From Paracoccaceae bacterium (lineage in GTDB: Bacteria > Pseudomonadota > Alphaproteobacteria > Rhodobacterales > Rhodobacteraceae), in NCBI GenBank assembly GCA_021647745.1, contig JAKIUB010000041.1, forward strand, positions 1 through 16,329: a stretch of 16,329 bases of DNA, given 5' to 3'. Made by a program: the position numbers and the translations under genes. The notes under the pieces are model-generated. The model was not told the DNA's origin, did not search any database, and saw nothing but the letters and a program-made list of their open reading frames with translations. The stretch's first letter is position 1. Each line of letters opens with the position of its first letter. Below, piece by piece: positions 1 through 5,559 of this stretch.

Positions 1-71
1 CAGGTTTATACTTTGTCTGGCAGCCCATGCGGGTGGTCTGCTCTCCTTGGGGCGTGATTGCCCATGTTTTC

Positions 72-110
72 CCCGGCATTCCGGGCATTTGGCGGGGCTT
101 GCACCCCGCC
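72..110 (-). other. Paired stem-loops after rpoA
   Basis: Two inverted repeats follow the rpoA stop codon. The first has 7-base arms at 91-97 and 104-110 (GGCGGGG/CCCCGCC) around a 6-base loop. The second has 5-base arms at 72-76 and 81-85 (CCCGG/CCGGG) around CATT. In the direction of rpoA transcription neither is followed by a run of T, so they do not look like standard intrinsic terminators. They could act as a 3' processing or stability element, or as a weak terminator. The arms are seen directly and the function is inferred. Confidence 0.4.
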
Positions 111-117
111 TATATTT

Positions 118-1134
118 CTAGAAGTGGTCTTCGAACTTTTTCGCCAGTTCTTCAATATTGTCCGGCGGCCAGTCAACGATATCCATGCCGAGGTGCAAGC
201 CCATGGTGGTCAGCACTTCCTTGATCTCGTTCAAGGATTTGCGGCCAAAGTTCGGCGTGCGCAACATTTCCGCTTCGGTTTTCTGGATCAGATCGCCGAT
301 ATAAACGATATTGTCGTTTTTCAGGCAGTTGGCAGAACGCACCGAAAGCTCCAGCTCGTCAACCTTCTTGAGCAGCAGCGGGTTGAACTCAAGATCATCT
401 TCCTCGTCGGCACGGGTCGCGGCTTCAGGCTCGTCGAAGTTCACGAATATCGAAAGCTGGTCCTTCAGAATACGGGCCGCATAAGCGATCGCATCTTCAG
501 GGCTGATTGAGCCGTCGGTCTCCACGTTCAGGGTCAGCTTGTCATAATCCAGCACCTGGCCCTCGCGGGTTGGCTCGACTTTATACGAAACTTTCTTGAT
601 AGGCGAATAAAGCGCATCCACCGAGATCAGGCCAATTGGCGCATCCTCGGGGCGGTTTTTATCGGCAGGCACATAGCCTTTGCCGGTTTCAACCGTCAGC
701 TCCATAAACACCGATGCGTCTTCATCAAGATGGCAGATCACGTGATCCTTGTTCAACACCTCAATGCCGTTAGTCTCGACAATATCACCAGCGGTGACCA
801 CGCCGGGGCCTTTGGCATTGATCGCCACGCGCTTCGGCCCTTCAACCTCCATGCGTATTGCCACACCTTTAAGGTTCAGCACGATATCGGTTACGTCTTC
901 ACGCACACCAACCACGGATGAGAACTCGTGCAAAACGTTGTCAATCTGCACAGAGGTGATCGCGGCACCTTGCAGCGAGCCAAGCAGCACGCGACGAAGC
1001 GCATTGCCAAGCGTCAATCCGAAGCCACGCTCTAGCGGTTCGGCCACAGCCACAGCAGTGCGCAGCGGGTCAGCCCCGGCTTTTACATCAAGCTGGGTGG
1101 GGCGGATGAGTTCTTGCCAGTTTTTATGGATCAT
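118..1134 (-). CDS. rpoA: DNA-directed RNA polymerase subunit alpha
   Basis: RNA polymerase alpha subunit, 338 residues, which is normal for alphaproteobacteria. It dimerises to start assembly of the core enzyme, and its C-terminal domain contacts UP-element DNA and activators. The N-terminal assembly domain shows the family stretch around GLTLGNALRRVLL near residue 45. The C-terminal domain contains SVRSANCLKND, placing the DNA-contact arginine (E. coli Arg265) at about Arg266, and then the NFGRKSLNEIKEVL helix. An in-frame ATG lies 28 codons upstream, but the start at 1134 is preferred: it gives the family start MIHKNWQELI and has a GGAGG ribosome binding site 7 bases upstream. It is the last gene of the rpsM-rpsK-rpoA unit. 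The usual neighbour rplQ does not begin within the 117 bases left in the window. Confidence 0.98.
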   Translation of the reverse strand: MIHKNWQELIRPTQLDVKAGADPLRTAVAVAEPLERGFGLTLGNALRRVLLGSLQGAAITSVQIDNVLHEFSSVVGVREDVTDIVLNLKGVAIRMEVEGPKRVAINAKGPGVVTAGDIVETNGIEVLNKDHVICHLDEDASVFMELTVETGKGYVPADKNRPEDAPIGLISVDALYSPIKKVSYKVEPTREGQVLDYDKLTLNVETDGSISPEDAIAYAARILKDQLSIFVNFDEPEAATRADEEDDLEFNPLLLKKVDELELSVRSANCLKNDNIVYIGDLIQKTEAEMLRTPNFGRKSLNEIKEVLTTMGLHLGMDIVDWPPDNIEELAKKFEDHF

Positions 1135-1151
1135 ATTTGGCCTCCATTCTA

Positions 1152-1222
1152 GTTTGCAGCGGATCCGGTGCTGCAAACGCCCGAGGGAAATTCCTGCTGG
1201 GTGCGCCCGCAAAGGCACACCC
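1152..1222 (-). promoter_or_regulatory. Two stem-loops in the rpsK-rpoA spacer
   Basis: The 102-base spacer between the rpsK stop and the rpoA start holds two strong inverted repeats. In transcript order, the first pairs 1214-1222 with 1199-1207 (9 pairs, one of them G-U, 6-base loop). The second pairs 1170-1178 with 1152-1160 (GTTTGCAGC/GCTGCAAAC, 9 perfect pairs, 9-base loop) and ends 7 bases before the rpoA GGAGG. No T-run follows either. Possible roles are uncoupling rpoA translation from the ribosomal protein genes, RNA processing, or protein binding. The structures are seen directly and the role is inferred. Confidence 0.5.
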
Positions 1223-1236
1223 GAAAATATATGCTT

Positions 1237-1626
1237 TTATACCCGGCGGCGCTTTGGCGGACGGCAACCATTATGGGCCATCGGCGTTACATCGCGAATA
1301 GAGGTGACGATCAAGCCGGCAGCAGCCAGTGCCCGCAGCGCGCTTTCACGGCCCGAACCGGGACCCTGCACCTGCACTTCAAGGGTTTTCATCCCGTGCT
1401 CTTGCGCTTTTTTCGCTGCATCTTCAGCCGCCATCTGCGCCGCATAAGGCGTGGATTTACGCGAGCCTTTAAAGCCCATGGTGCCAGCCGAAGACCAGGA
1501 AATCGCGTTGCCTTGTGCATCGGAAATCAGAATCTTGGTGTTGTTGAAGCTGGAATTGATATGCGCAATACCCGAAGAAATATTCTTCCGGGCTTTACGC
1601 TTGAGGGTTTTTTTATCTCTTGCCAT
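1237..1626 (-). CDS. rpsK: 30S ribosomal protein S11 (uS11)
   Basis: Small-subunit ribosomal protein uS11, 129 residues, full length for the family. It binds 16S rRNA in the platform and lines the mRNA exit side. Family signatures are NTKILISDAQGNAISWSSAG, GSRKSTPYAAQ, the GPGSGRESALRAL stretch, and the basic C-terminal end NGCRPPKRRRV. The ATG at 1626 has a GGGGAGCAGG-type ribosome binding region just upstream. The rpsM stop lies only 12 bases before the start, so the two genes share a transcript. rpoA follows after a structured 102-base spacer. Confidence 0.98.
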   Translation of the reverse strand: MARDKKTLKRKARKNISSGIAHINSSFNNTKILISDAQGNAISWSSAGTMGFKGSRKSTPYAAQMAAEDAAKKAQEHGMKTLEVQVQGPGSGRESALRALAAAGLIVTSIRDVTPMAHNGCRPPKRRRV

Positions 1627-1638
1627 TTACCTGCTCCC

Positions 1639-2007
1639 CTATTTCTTCTTGCCGGCAATCGCGCGGGCAGGGCCTTTGCGGGTGCGTGCATTGGTGTGGG
1701 TACGCTGGCCGCGAACCGGCAGCTTGCGACGGTGGCGAATGCCACGGTAGCAACCAAGGTCCATCAGGCGCTTGATGTTCATCTGGGTGTCGCGGCGCAG
1801 ATCGCCTTCCACCATCAGGTTACCATCTATATATTCACGCACTTTCAGCACTTCGGCGTCCGAGAGTTCGTTCACGCGGCGCGTGCCCTCGATGCCAGTG
1901 TCTTCGCAAATTTTTACGGCGGTATCCCGGCCAATGCCGTGGATATAAGACAGGGCGATTTGCACCTGCTTGTGGGTGGGGATGTTGACCCCTGCAATAC
2001 GTGCCAA
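1639..2007 (-). CDS. rpsM: 30S ribosomal protein S13 (uS13), TTG start
   Basis: Small-subunit ribosomal protein uS13, 122 residues. It sits in the head of the 30S subunit and contacts tRNA and the 50S bridge. The family start MARIAGVNIP, the YIHGIGRDTA helix-turn motif and the basic C-terminal RHRRKLPVRGQRTHTNARTR region are all present. The start codon is TTG (CAA at 2005-2007 on the plus strand). No ATG or GTG gives the conserved N-terminus, and a GGAG sits 7 bases upstream of the TTG. It opens the rpsM-rpsK-rpoA unit, transcribed from the promoter at 2156-2183 through a leader of about 140 bases with three stem-loops. A weak start codon behind a structured leader suggests control at translation. 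Confidence 0.97.
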   Translation of the reverse strand: MARIAGVNIPTHKQVQIALSYIHGIGRDTAVKICEDTGIEGTRRVNELSDAEVLKVREYIDGNLMVEGDLRRDTQMNIKRLMDLGCYRGIRHRRKLPVRGQRTHTNARTRKGPARAIAGKKK

Positions 2008-2030
2008 ATTGGCTCTCCGTTCTTGTTTGC

Positions 2031-2056
2031 GGTTCCGTAATGCCGGAACCTTTTTT
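2031..2056 (+). terminator. Terminator-shaped hairpin, plus strand, antisense to rpsM leader
   Basis: GGTTCCG (2031-2037) and CGGAACC (2044-2050) form a perfect 7-pair stem with a 6-base loop. On the plus strand six T residues (2051-2056) follow at once, the classic intrinsic terminator form. No plus-strand gene lies to its left, so it would stop only antisense transcripts entering the promoter region. On the minus strand the same stem is the last hairpin of the rpsM leader, ending about 19 bases before the ribosome binding site. The shape is clear but the function in either direction is inferred. Confidence 0.35.
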
Positions 2057-2065
2057 CACAACCAA

Positions 2066-2092
2066 AACCCACCGCCATTCTGGTGGTGGGTT
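2066..2092 (-). terminator. Terminator or attenuator between adk and rpsM
   Basis: A 12-pair stem (2066-2077 with 2081-2092, one G-U wobble) closes a 3-base loop. On the minus strand it is followed by TTTTGG and TTG, a broken T-tract. It lies about 100 bases downstream of the adk stop and could terminate the rplO-secY-adk transcript. Because the rpsM promoter at 2156-2183 is upstream of it, the hairpin is also inside the rpsM leader, so it may work as an attenuator for rpsM-rpsK-rpoA. Confidence 0.5.
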
Positions 2093-2115
2093 AACTCTTT
2101 TTCAACCCTATATAA

Positions 2116-2131
2116 CTGATTCGAAAATCAG
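2116..2131 (-). promoter_or_regulatory. Small TTCG-loop hairpin in the rpsM leader
   Basis: On the minus strand CTGATT, TTCG and AATCAG form a 6-pair stem with a UUCG tetraloop in the RNA. It is closed by a U-A pair rather than the extra-stable C-G. It lies about 20 bases after the predicted transcription start and is the first of three hairpins before rpsM. Confidence 0.4.
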
Positions 2132-2155
2132 ACGGGAGCAATCAAGAGAGCGCGG

Positions 2156-2183
2156 ATTATAGGCAAGTGCCCGCCCCCGTCAA
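2156..2183 (-). promoter_or_regulatory. Sigma-70-type promoter for rpsM-rpsK-rpoA
   Basis: On the minus strand TTGACG (2178-2183) and TATAAT (2156-2161) are separated by 16 bases, a near-consensus housekeeping promoter. It begins about 10 bases past the adk stop and would start transcription near 2149, giving a leader of roughly 140 bases before the rpsM TTG. It would let the alpha-type block be expressed separately from rplO-secY-adk. Confidence 0.75.
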
Positions 2184-2194
2184 CCCCCAATAAC

Positions 2195-2842
2195 CTAGCC
2201 GTCAATAGCCCCGTTTATACGGGCCGCCACTTCCGGTATTTCGCCCAATCCATTGATCCGCTTAAGCTGGTTCTTGGCGTAATAATACCCGATCAAAGGC
2301 GAGGTATCTTTATAATAAGCCAGCAAACGGGTGCGCAACGCCTCTTCGTTATCGTCAGGGCGGCGCTTGAAGGCCCCCACGGCGCCGCACCGGTCGCATG
2401 TGCCCTCGACAGCGGGAGGCTTGTAAGTATCGTGGTAGCCTTCGCCACATTCTCCGCAGGTAAAGCGGCCCGTGATCCGGGCAACAAGCGCATCATCATC
2501 CACCTGCATTTCGACCACGGCATCGAGGCGCCTGCCTTTGCTAGCCAGCAGCTCCCCCAGCGCATCGGCCTGTGCCAATGTGCGCGGAAAGCCGTCAAAA
2601 ATAAAACCGGATTCACTGCTTTTGTCGAGCTGCTCGGCAATCAACCCAATAACAATCTCGTCTGTCACCAGCTCGCCGCGATCCATCACAGCCGCTACCT
2701 GCTTGCCCATTTCAGTGCCCGAGGTGCGCGCAGCGCGCAGCATATCACCGGTCGAAAGCTGCACCATGCCGCGCTCGGCTACCAGCCGGTGCGATTGCGT
2801 GCCTTTACCCGCACCTGGCGGCCCCAGCAGGATAATGTTCAT
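2195..2842 (-). CDS. adk: Adenylate kinase
   Basis: Cytoplasmic adenylate kinase, 215 residues, interconverting ATP + AMP and two ADP. The P-loop GPPGAGKGT is at residues 7-15, and the AMP-binding DGFPRT stretch is at residues 83-88. The long LID domain carries four cysteines (Cys129, Cys132, Cys149, Cys152), so this is the zinc-binding LID form. The ATG overlaps the secY stop in an ATGA arrangement (2839-2842), which implies translational coupling. The secY-adk order is widely conserved in ribosomal protein blocks. A new promoter and a terminator-like hairpin lie directly downstream. Confidence 0.98.
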   Translation of the reverse strand: MNIILLGPPGAGKGTQSHRLVAERGMVQLSTGDMLRAARTSGTEMGKQVAAVMDRGELVTDEIVIGLIAEQLDKSSESGFIFDGFPRTLAQADALGELLASKGRRLDAVVEMQVDDDALVARITGRFTCGECGEGYHDTYKPPAVEGTCDRCGAVGAFKRRPDDNEEALRTRLLAYYKDTSPLIGYYYAKNQLKRINGLGEIPEVAARINGAIDG

Positions 2843-4194
2843 CGACGGCCTTTCCGTGCTTTGCTGCGGTTTTTGCCCCGCATTTTGGATTTTTCAATCA
2901 GGCTCTCGTATTGCTGGGCCAGCATATGGGATTGCACCTGATTGATAGTATCCATGGTTACGGAAACAACAATCAAAACAGACGTACCGCCAAAGTAAAA
3001 CGGTATCGAGGTTTCGGCGATCAGAAATTCGGGCAGCAGCACAACAGCCGCGAGATAAGCCGAACCAAGCACAAGCAAACGGTTCATCACATAATCAAGA
3101 TAGGAAGCCGTCTTGGCGCCGGGGCGGATGCCGGGCACAAATCCGCCTTGTTTCTTGAGATTATCGGCAACATCATCGGTTTTGAACGCTACATTATGGG
3201 TATAGAAATAGGCAAAGAACACGACAAGAGCAGCGGTCATCAGCATATATAGCGGCTGCCCCCTCCCCATATAGGCGGCGATGGTTGCCATGATCCCTGT
3301 TGCATTCTGGTCCGAAAAGGCAGTGACCGTAGTTGGCAGCAGCAATAGCGACGAGGCAAAAATTGCAGGAATAACCCCGGCCGGATTCAACTTCATCGGC
3401 AAATGGCTGCTTTCGCCGCCATACATCTTCATGCCGACCTGTCGCTTGGGATACTGGATATGGACCTTTCGCAAAGCCCGCTCGATAAACACCACCAGCG
3501 TCAGCACCACAACGACCATCACCATAACGCCGAGGATCAGCGGTGTGGAGATCGCACCAGAGCGGCCAGCCGCAAAGAACTGGGCCGTAGCCCCGGGCAG
3601 GCCGGCAACAATACCGACAAAGATAATCAGCGAGATACCATTACCAATGCCGCGCGCGGTGATTTGCTCGCCAAGCCACATCAGGAACATGGTGCCGCCC
3701 ACGAGAGTAATCACGGTTGTCGCCCTGAAGAACATACCGACTTCTGTGGCCAGCCCCTGCCCTTCCAGCCCGACAGCGATGCCGTATGATTGCGCCAGCG
3801 CCAGCAATACCGTGCCATAACGGGTATATTGGTTGATCTTCTTGCGCCCCTGCTCGCCCTCCTTCTTCAGCGCTTCCAATGAAGGCACCATAGAGGTCAG
3901 GAGCTGCACAATGATCATGGCCGAAATATAGGGCATGATTCCGAGCGTAAATATCGCCATCCGGCTGATCGCCCCGCCGGTAAACATATTGAGGATGCCG
4001 CCGATCCCGCCCTGCTGGTTTTCGAAGAACTGCGCAAGCTGCACCGGATCAACACCGGGGATCGGAATATAGGTGCCCACACGGTAAACGATGAGCAACC
4101 CGATCGCGAAAAATATCCGGCTGCGAAGCTCTTTGGCTTTGCCAAAGCTACCCCAGCTCATATTTGCTGCCATTTGTTCTGCTGCAGATGCCAT
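2839..4194 (-). CDS. secY: Protein translocase subunit SecY
   Basis: SecY, the channel-forming inner-membrane subunit of the SecYEG translocon, 451 residues and full length. Many hydrophobic segments fit the ten-helix fold. Conserved markers include GTYIPIPGVD after the first helix, the FTGGAISRMAIFTLGIMPYI stretch in helix 2, and the cytosolic loop KKQGGFVPGIRPG used in SecA and ribosome contact. The C-terminus is strongly basic (KMRGKNRSKARKGRR). The ATG at 4194 has AAGGGG upstream. It lies between rplO and adk in the usual spc order, but a 120-base structured gap separates it from rplO. Confidence 0.98.
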   Translation of the reverse strand: MASAAEQMAANMSWGSFGKAKELRSRIFFAIGLLIVYRVGTYIPIPGVDPVQLAQFFENQQGGIGGILNMFTGGAISRMAIFTLGIMPYISAMIIVQLLTSMVPSLEALKKEGEQGRKKINQYTRYGTVLLALAQSYGIAVGLEGQGLATEVGMFFRATTVITLVGGTMFLMWLGEQITARGIGNGISLIIFVGIVAGLPGATAQFFAAGRSGAISTPLILGVMVMVVVVLTLVVFIERALRKVHIQYPKRQVGMKMYGGESSHLPMKLNPAGVIPAIFASSLLLLPTTVTAFSDQNATGIMATIAAYMGRGQPLYMLMTAALVVFFAYFYTHNVAFKTDDVADNLKKQGGFVPGIRPGAKTASYLDYVMNRLLVLGSAYLAAVVLLPEFLIAETSIPFYFGGTSVLIVVSVTMDTINQVQSHMLAQQYESLIEKSKMRGKNRSKARKGRR

Positions 4195-4200
4195 TTTAGG

Positions 4201-4316
4201 CCCCTTAACTGAAAGCGCCGCCCTGATCCGATTATCGGCTCAAAGCGGCGCAAATTAATCTGTTTACTGATGTAAGCCGCAAATAGCGGCTTCGCAAGTC
4301 CGCATAGCCGCTATTT
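4201..4316 (-). promoter_or_regulatory. Structured RNA element between rplO and secY
   Basis: Three helices are visible. The 10-base arms 4281-4290 and 4307-4316 (AAATAGCGGC/GCCGCTATTT) pair perfectly around a 16-base loop, and the helix includes the rplO stop codon. The arms 4274-4280 and 4286-4292 (AAGCCGC/GCGGCTT) pair around a 5-base loop and compete with the first helix for 4286-4290. Closer to secY, 4215-4221 pairs with 4245-4251 (GCGCCGC/GCGGCGC), enclosing a short inner helix (CCGA/TCGG, 4228-4231 and 4235-4238). That hairpin ends a few bases before the secY ribosome binding site. A switch, attenuator or protein-binding leader for secY is possible. The alternatives are seen directly and the regulation is inferred. 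Confidence 0.5.
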
Positions 4317-4770
4317 ATGCAAGTGTGACCTTGCCGCCAGCTTTTTCCACCGCTTCAACCGCGCCTTTGGAGGCACCCGTTACTGTGATATCAAGCTTCG
4401 CCTTCAGCTCGCCCTTGGCCAGCAACCGCACGCCTTGCAGCTTGCGGCGCACAAGGCCGCACTCGACCATGCTGTCCTCGGTGATCGGCTTTTTGGCATC
4501 AATTTTGCCAGCGTCGATGAACTTTTGCAGCACGAGGAAGTTTACAACCGCGTATTTGTTGGGGTTGCGCATATTAAATCCACGCTTTGGCAGGCGCTTG
4601 TAAAGCGGCATCTGGCCGCCCTCGTAACCATTGATCGCCACACCCGAACGGGATTTTTGGCCTTTAATACCACGGCCACCCATTTTACCGATACCAGAGC
4701 CAGGCCCACGGCCCACGCGCTTGCGTTTTTTGGTTGCACCGGGGTTATCACTCAATTCGTGAAGTTTCAT
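4315..4770 (-). CDS. rplO: 50S ribosomal protein L15 (uL15)
   Basis: Large-subunit ribosomal protein uL15, 151 residues. It binds 23S rRNA late in assembly. The glycine- and arginine-rich N-terminal tail (RKRVGRGPGSGIGKMGGRG, about residues 17-35) and GYEGGQMPLYKRLPKRGF mark the family. The ATG at 4770 has AGGAGA 6 bases upstream. In most bacteria rpmD and rpsE lie directly upstream. Here the next upstream gene is a phosphatase, 234 bases away, and no L30-like reading frame is present in the gap. A candidate promoter at 4869-4897 would start a separate rplO-secY-adk unit. Confidence 0.98.
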   Translation of the reverse strand: MKLHELSDNPGATKKRKRVGRGPGSGIGKMGGRGIKGQKSRSGVAINGYEGGQMPLYKRLPKRGFNMRNPNKYAVVNFLVLQKFIDAGKIDAKKPITEDSMVECGLVRRKLQGVRLLAKGELKAKLDITVTGASKGAVEAVEKAGGKVTLA

Positions 4771-4868
4771 GACGCTTCTCCTGATTTGCCGGAAGTCCCC
4801 TGATGAGCGTCAACCCAAGAGCAACACGGCGTTGATATGATTCTGTAACCCAAGCAGGCCACCCGCGG

Positions 4869-4897
4869 CGTATAAACCCGCCACAAGGCTTTATCAA
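4869..4897 (-). promoter_or_regulatory. Candidate promoter for rplO-secY-adk
   Basis: On the minus strand TTGATA (4892-4897) and TATACG (4869-4874) are separated by 17 bases. Transcription would start near 4862, about 90 bases before the rplO ATG. The -35 is good and the -10 weaker. The position fits the need for a promoter where rplO has lost its usual upstream genes. An octamer on the plus strand, AACCCAAG, is directly repeated in the leader at 4812-4819 and 4847-4854. Confidence 0.5.
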
Positions 4898-5004
4898 GCA
4901 AAAATACCAACGGGAGCGGCCAGGCCGCCGGGCAATAGCGAGGCCACGCCCAGCGGGAGGGCTGATTTAAATGCAAATCCTGCCCGACGGGCGGGAGCCG
5001 CCGC

Positions 5005-5508
5005 TTAAGGTAGGGCGCGCGGGGTAGTATAGGCCACAATCTTTCCGGTCCCCATCTGGATATCGCGCCAGCTATCGGCCTTGAAATCAAGCACCGTCAC
5101 CGCCCCCGTCGGGTATTTACGAAAGGCCTCGTGGGCCGGAGGAGGGTCGCGCCGCAAATCACGGGCAAATTCGCCAATCCCCGGCATATGCCCCAGCATC
5201 ATCACAGTATCTCCGCTAGCGGTTTGCAAAGTGGCAAGCATCATTTCCGGGCCAGCCAGATAAAGTGCGCTATTATATTCCGGAGTAGGGCCAGTGCCAA
5301 GCGCCTCGAGAATACCGTCATAGGTCTGGGCGCATCGGGTCGCGTCGGAGGAGAGAACGGTATCGGGAACCAACCCTTCCGCCAGAAGCCACCTGCCGAT
5401 CTTGCGCGAAGCTGCGTGGCCGCGCTCGTTCAGCGGGCGGGAATTATCGCTACCGGCCCCGCTGGACCAGCTGGATTTTGCGTGGCGGATCAGGATCAAC
5501 TTTTTCAT
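5005..5508 (-). CDS. SixA-type histidine phosphatase
   Basis: Small histidine phosphatase of the phosphoglycerate-mutase-like superfamily, 167 residues, single domain. The N-terminus LILIRHAKSSW carries the RHAK motif of the SixA branch, with the phospho-accepting histidine at His9. SSDATRCAQT supplies the second conserved arginine (Arg58), and LGHMPGI supplies the second catalytic histidine (His107). SixA proteins remove phosphate from histidine phosphotransfer proteins, but many relatives act on small molecules, so the substrate here is unknown. A TTG four codons upstream is in frame. The ATG at 5508 is preferred because GGAGG sits 5 bases before it. A palindrome-rich 51-base spacer separates it from the desaturase-like gene. 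Confidence 0.85.
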   Translation of the reverse strand: MKKLILIRHAKSSWSSGAGSDNSRPLNERGHAASRKIGRWLLAEGLVPDTVLSSDATRCAQTYDGILEALGTGPTPEYNSALYLAGPEMMLATLQTASGDTVMMLGHMPGIGEFARDLRRDPPPAHEAFRKYPTGAVTVLDFKADSWRDIQMGTGKIVAYTTPRALP

Positions 5509-5517
5509 CGGGGCCTC

Positions 5518-5551
5518 CAATATTGCCTGCGCAAGCTTGCCCCCAATATTG
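5518..5551 (-). repeat. Palindrome cluster before the SixA-type gene
   Basis: The self-complementary octamer CAATATTG occurs at 5518-5525 and 5544-5551, and the perfect 10-base palindrome GCAAGCTTGC lies between them at 5531-5540. The two octamers can pair with each other into one hairpin, or each site could bind a dimeric regulator. The copy nearer the gene abuts the GGAGG ribosome binding site, so folding could affect translation start. It could also end transcripts of the upstream desaturase-like gene, but no T-run follows. Confidence 0.4.
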
Positions 5552-5559
5552 CGGCTTGT

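Noticed and set aside
1..28. Possible partial minus-strand gene at the left edge starting ATGGGCTGCC
   Set aside because: Only nine codons are visible. They do not match rplQ, and the nearest AAGGAG is about 14 bases upstream, too far for comfort. It cannot be told from chance.
749..1447. Plus-strand open frame of 232 codons opposite rpoA and rpsK
   Set aside because: It has low-complexity Ser/Thr/Pro composition and is antisense to conserved genes, so it is a shadow frame.
1168..2040. Plus-strand open frame of 290 codons opposite rpsK and rpsM
   Set aside because: It covers two conserved ribosomal protein genes in antisense, and its sequence has no family features.
4767..5090. Minus-strand frame of 107 codons in the gap before rplO as an L30 or other gene
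   Set aside because: It overlaps both flanking genes, has no resemblance to L30, and is rich in Arg, Pro and Trp as expected for a GC-rich shadow frame.
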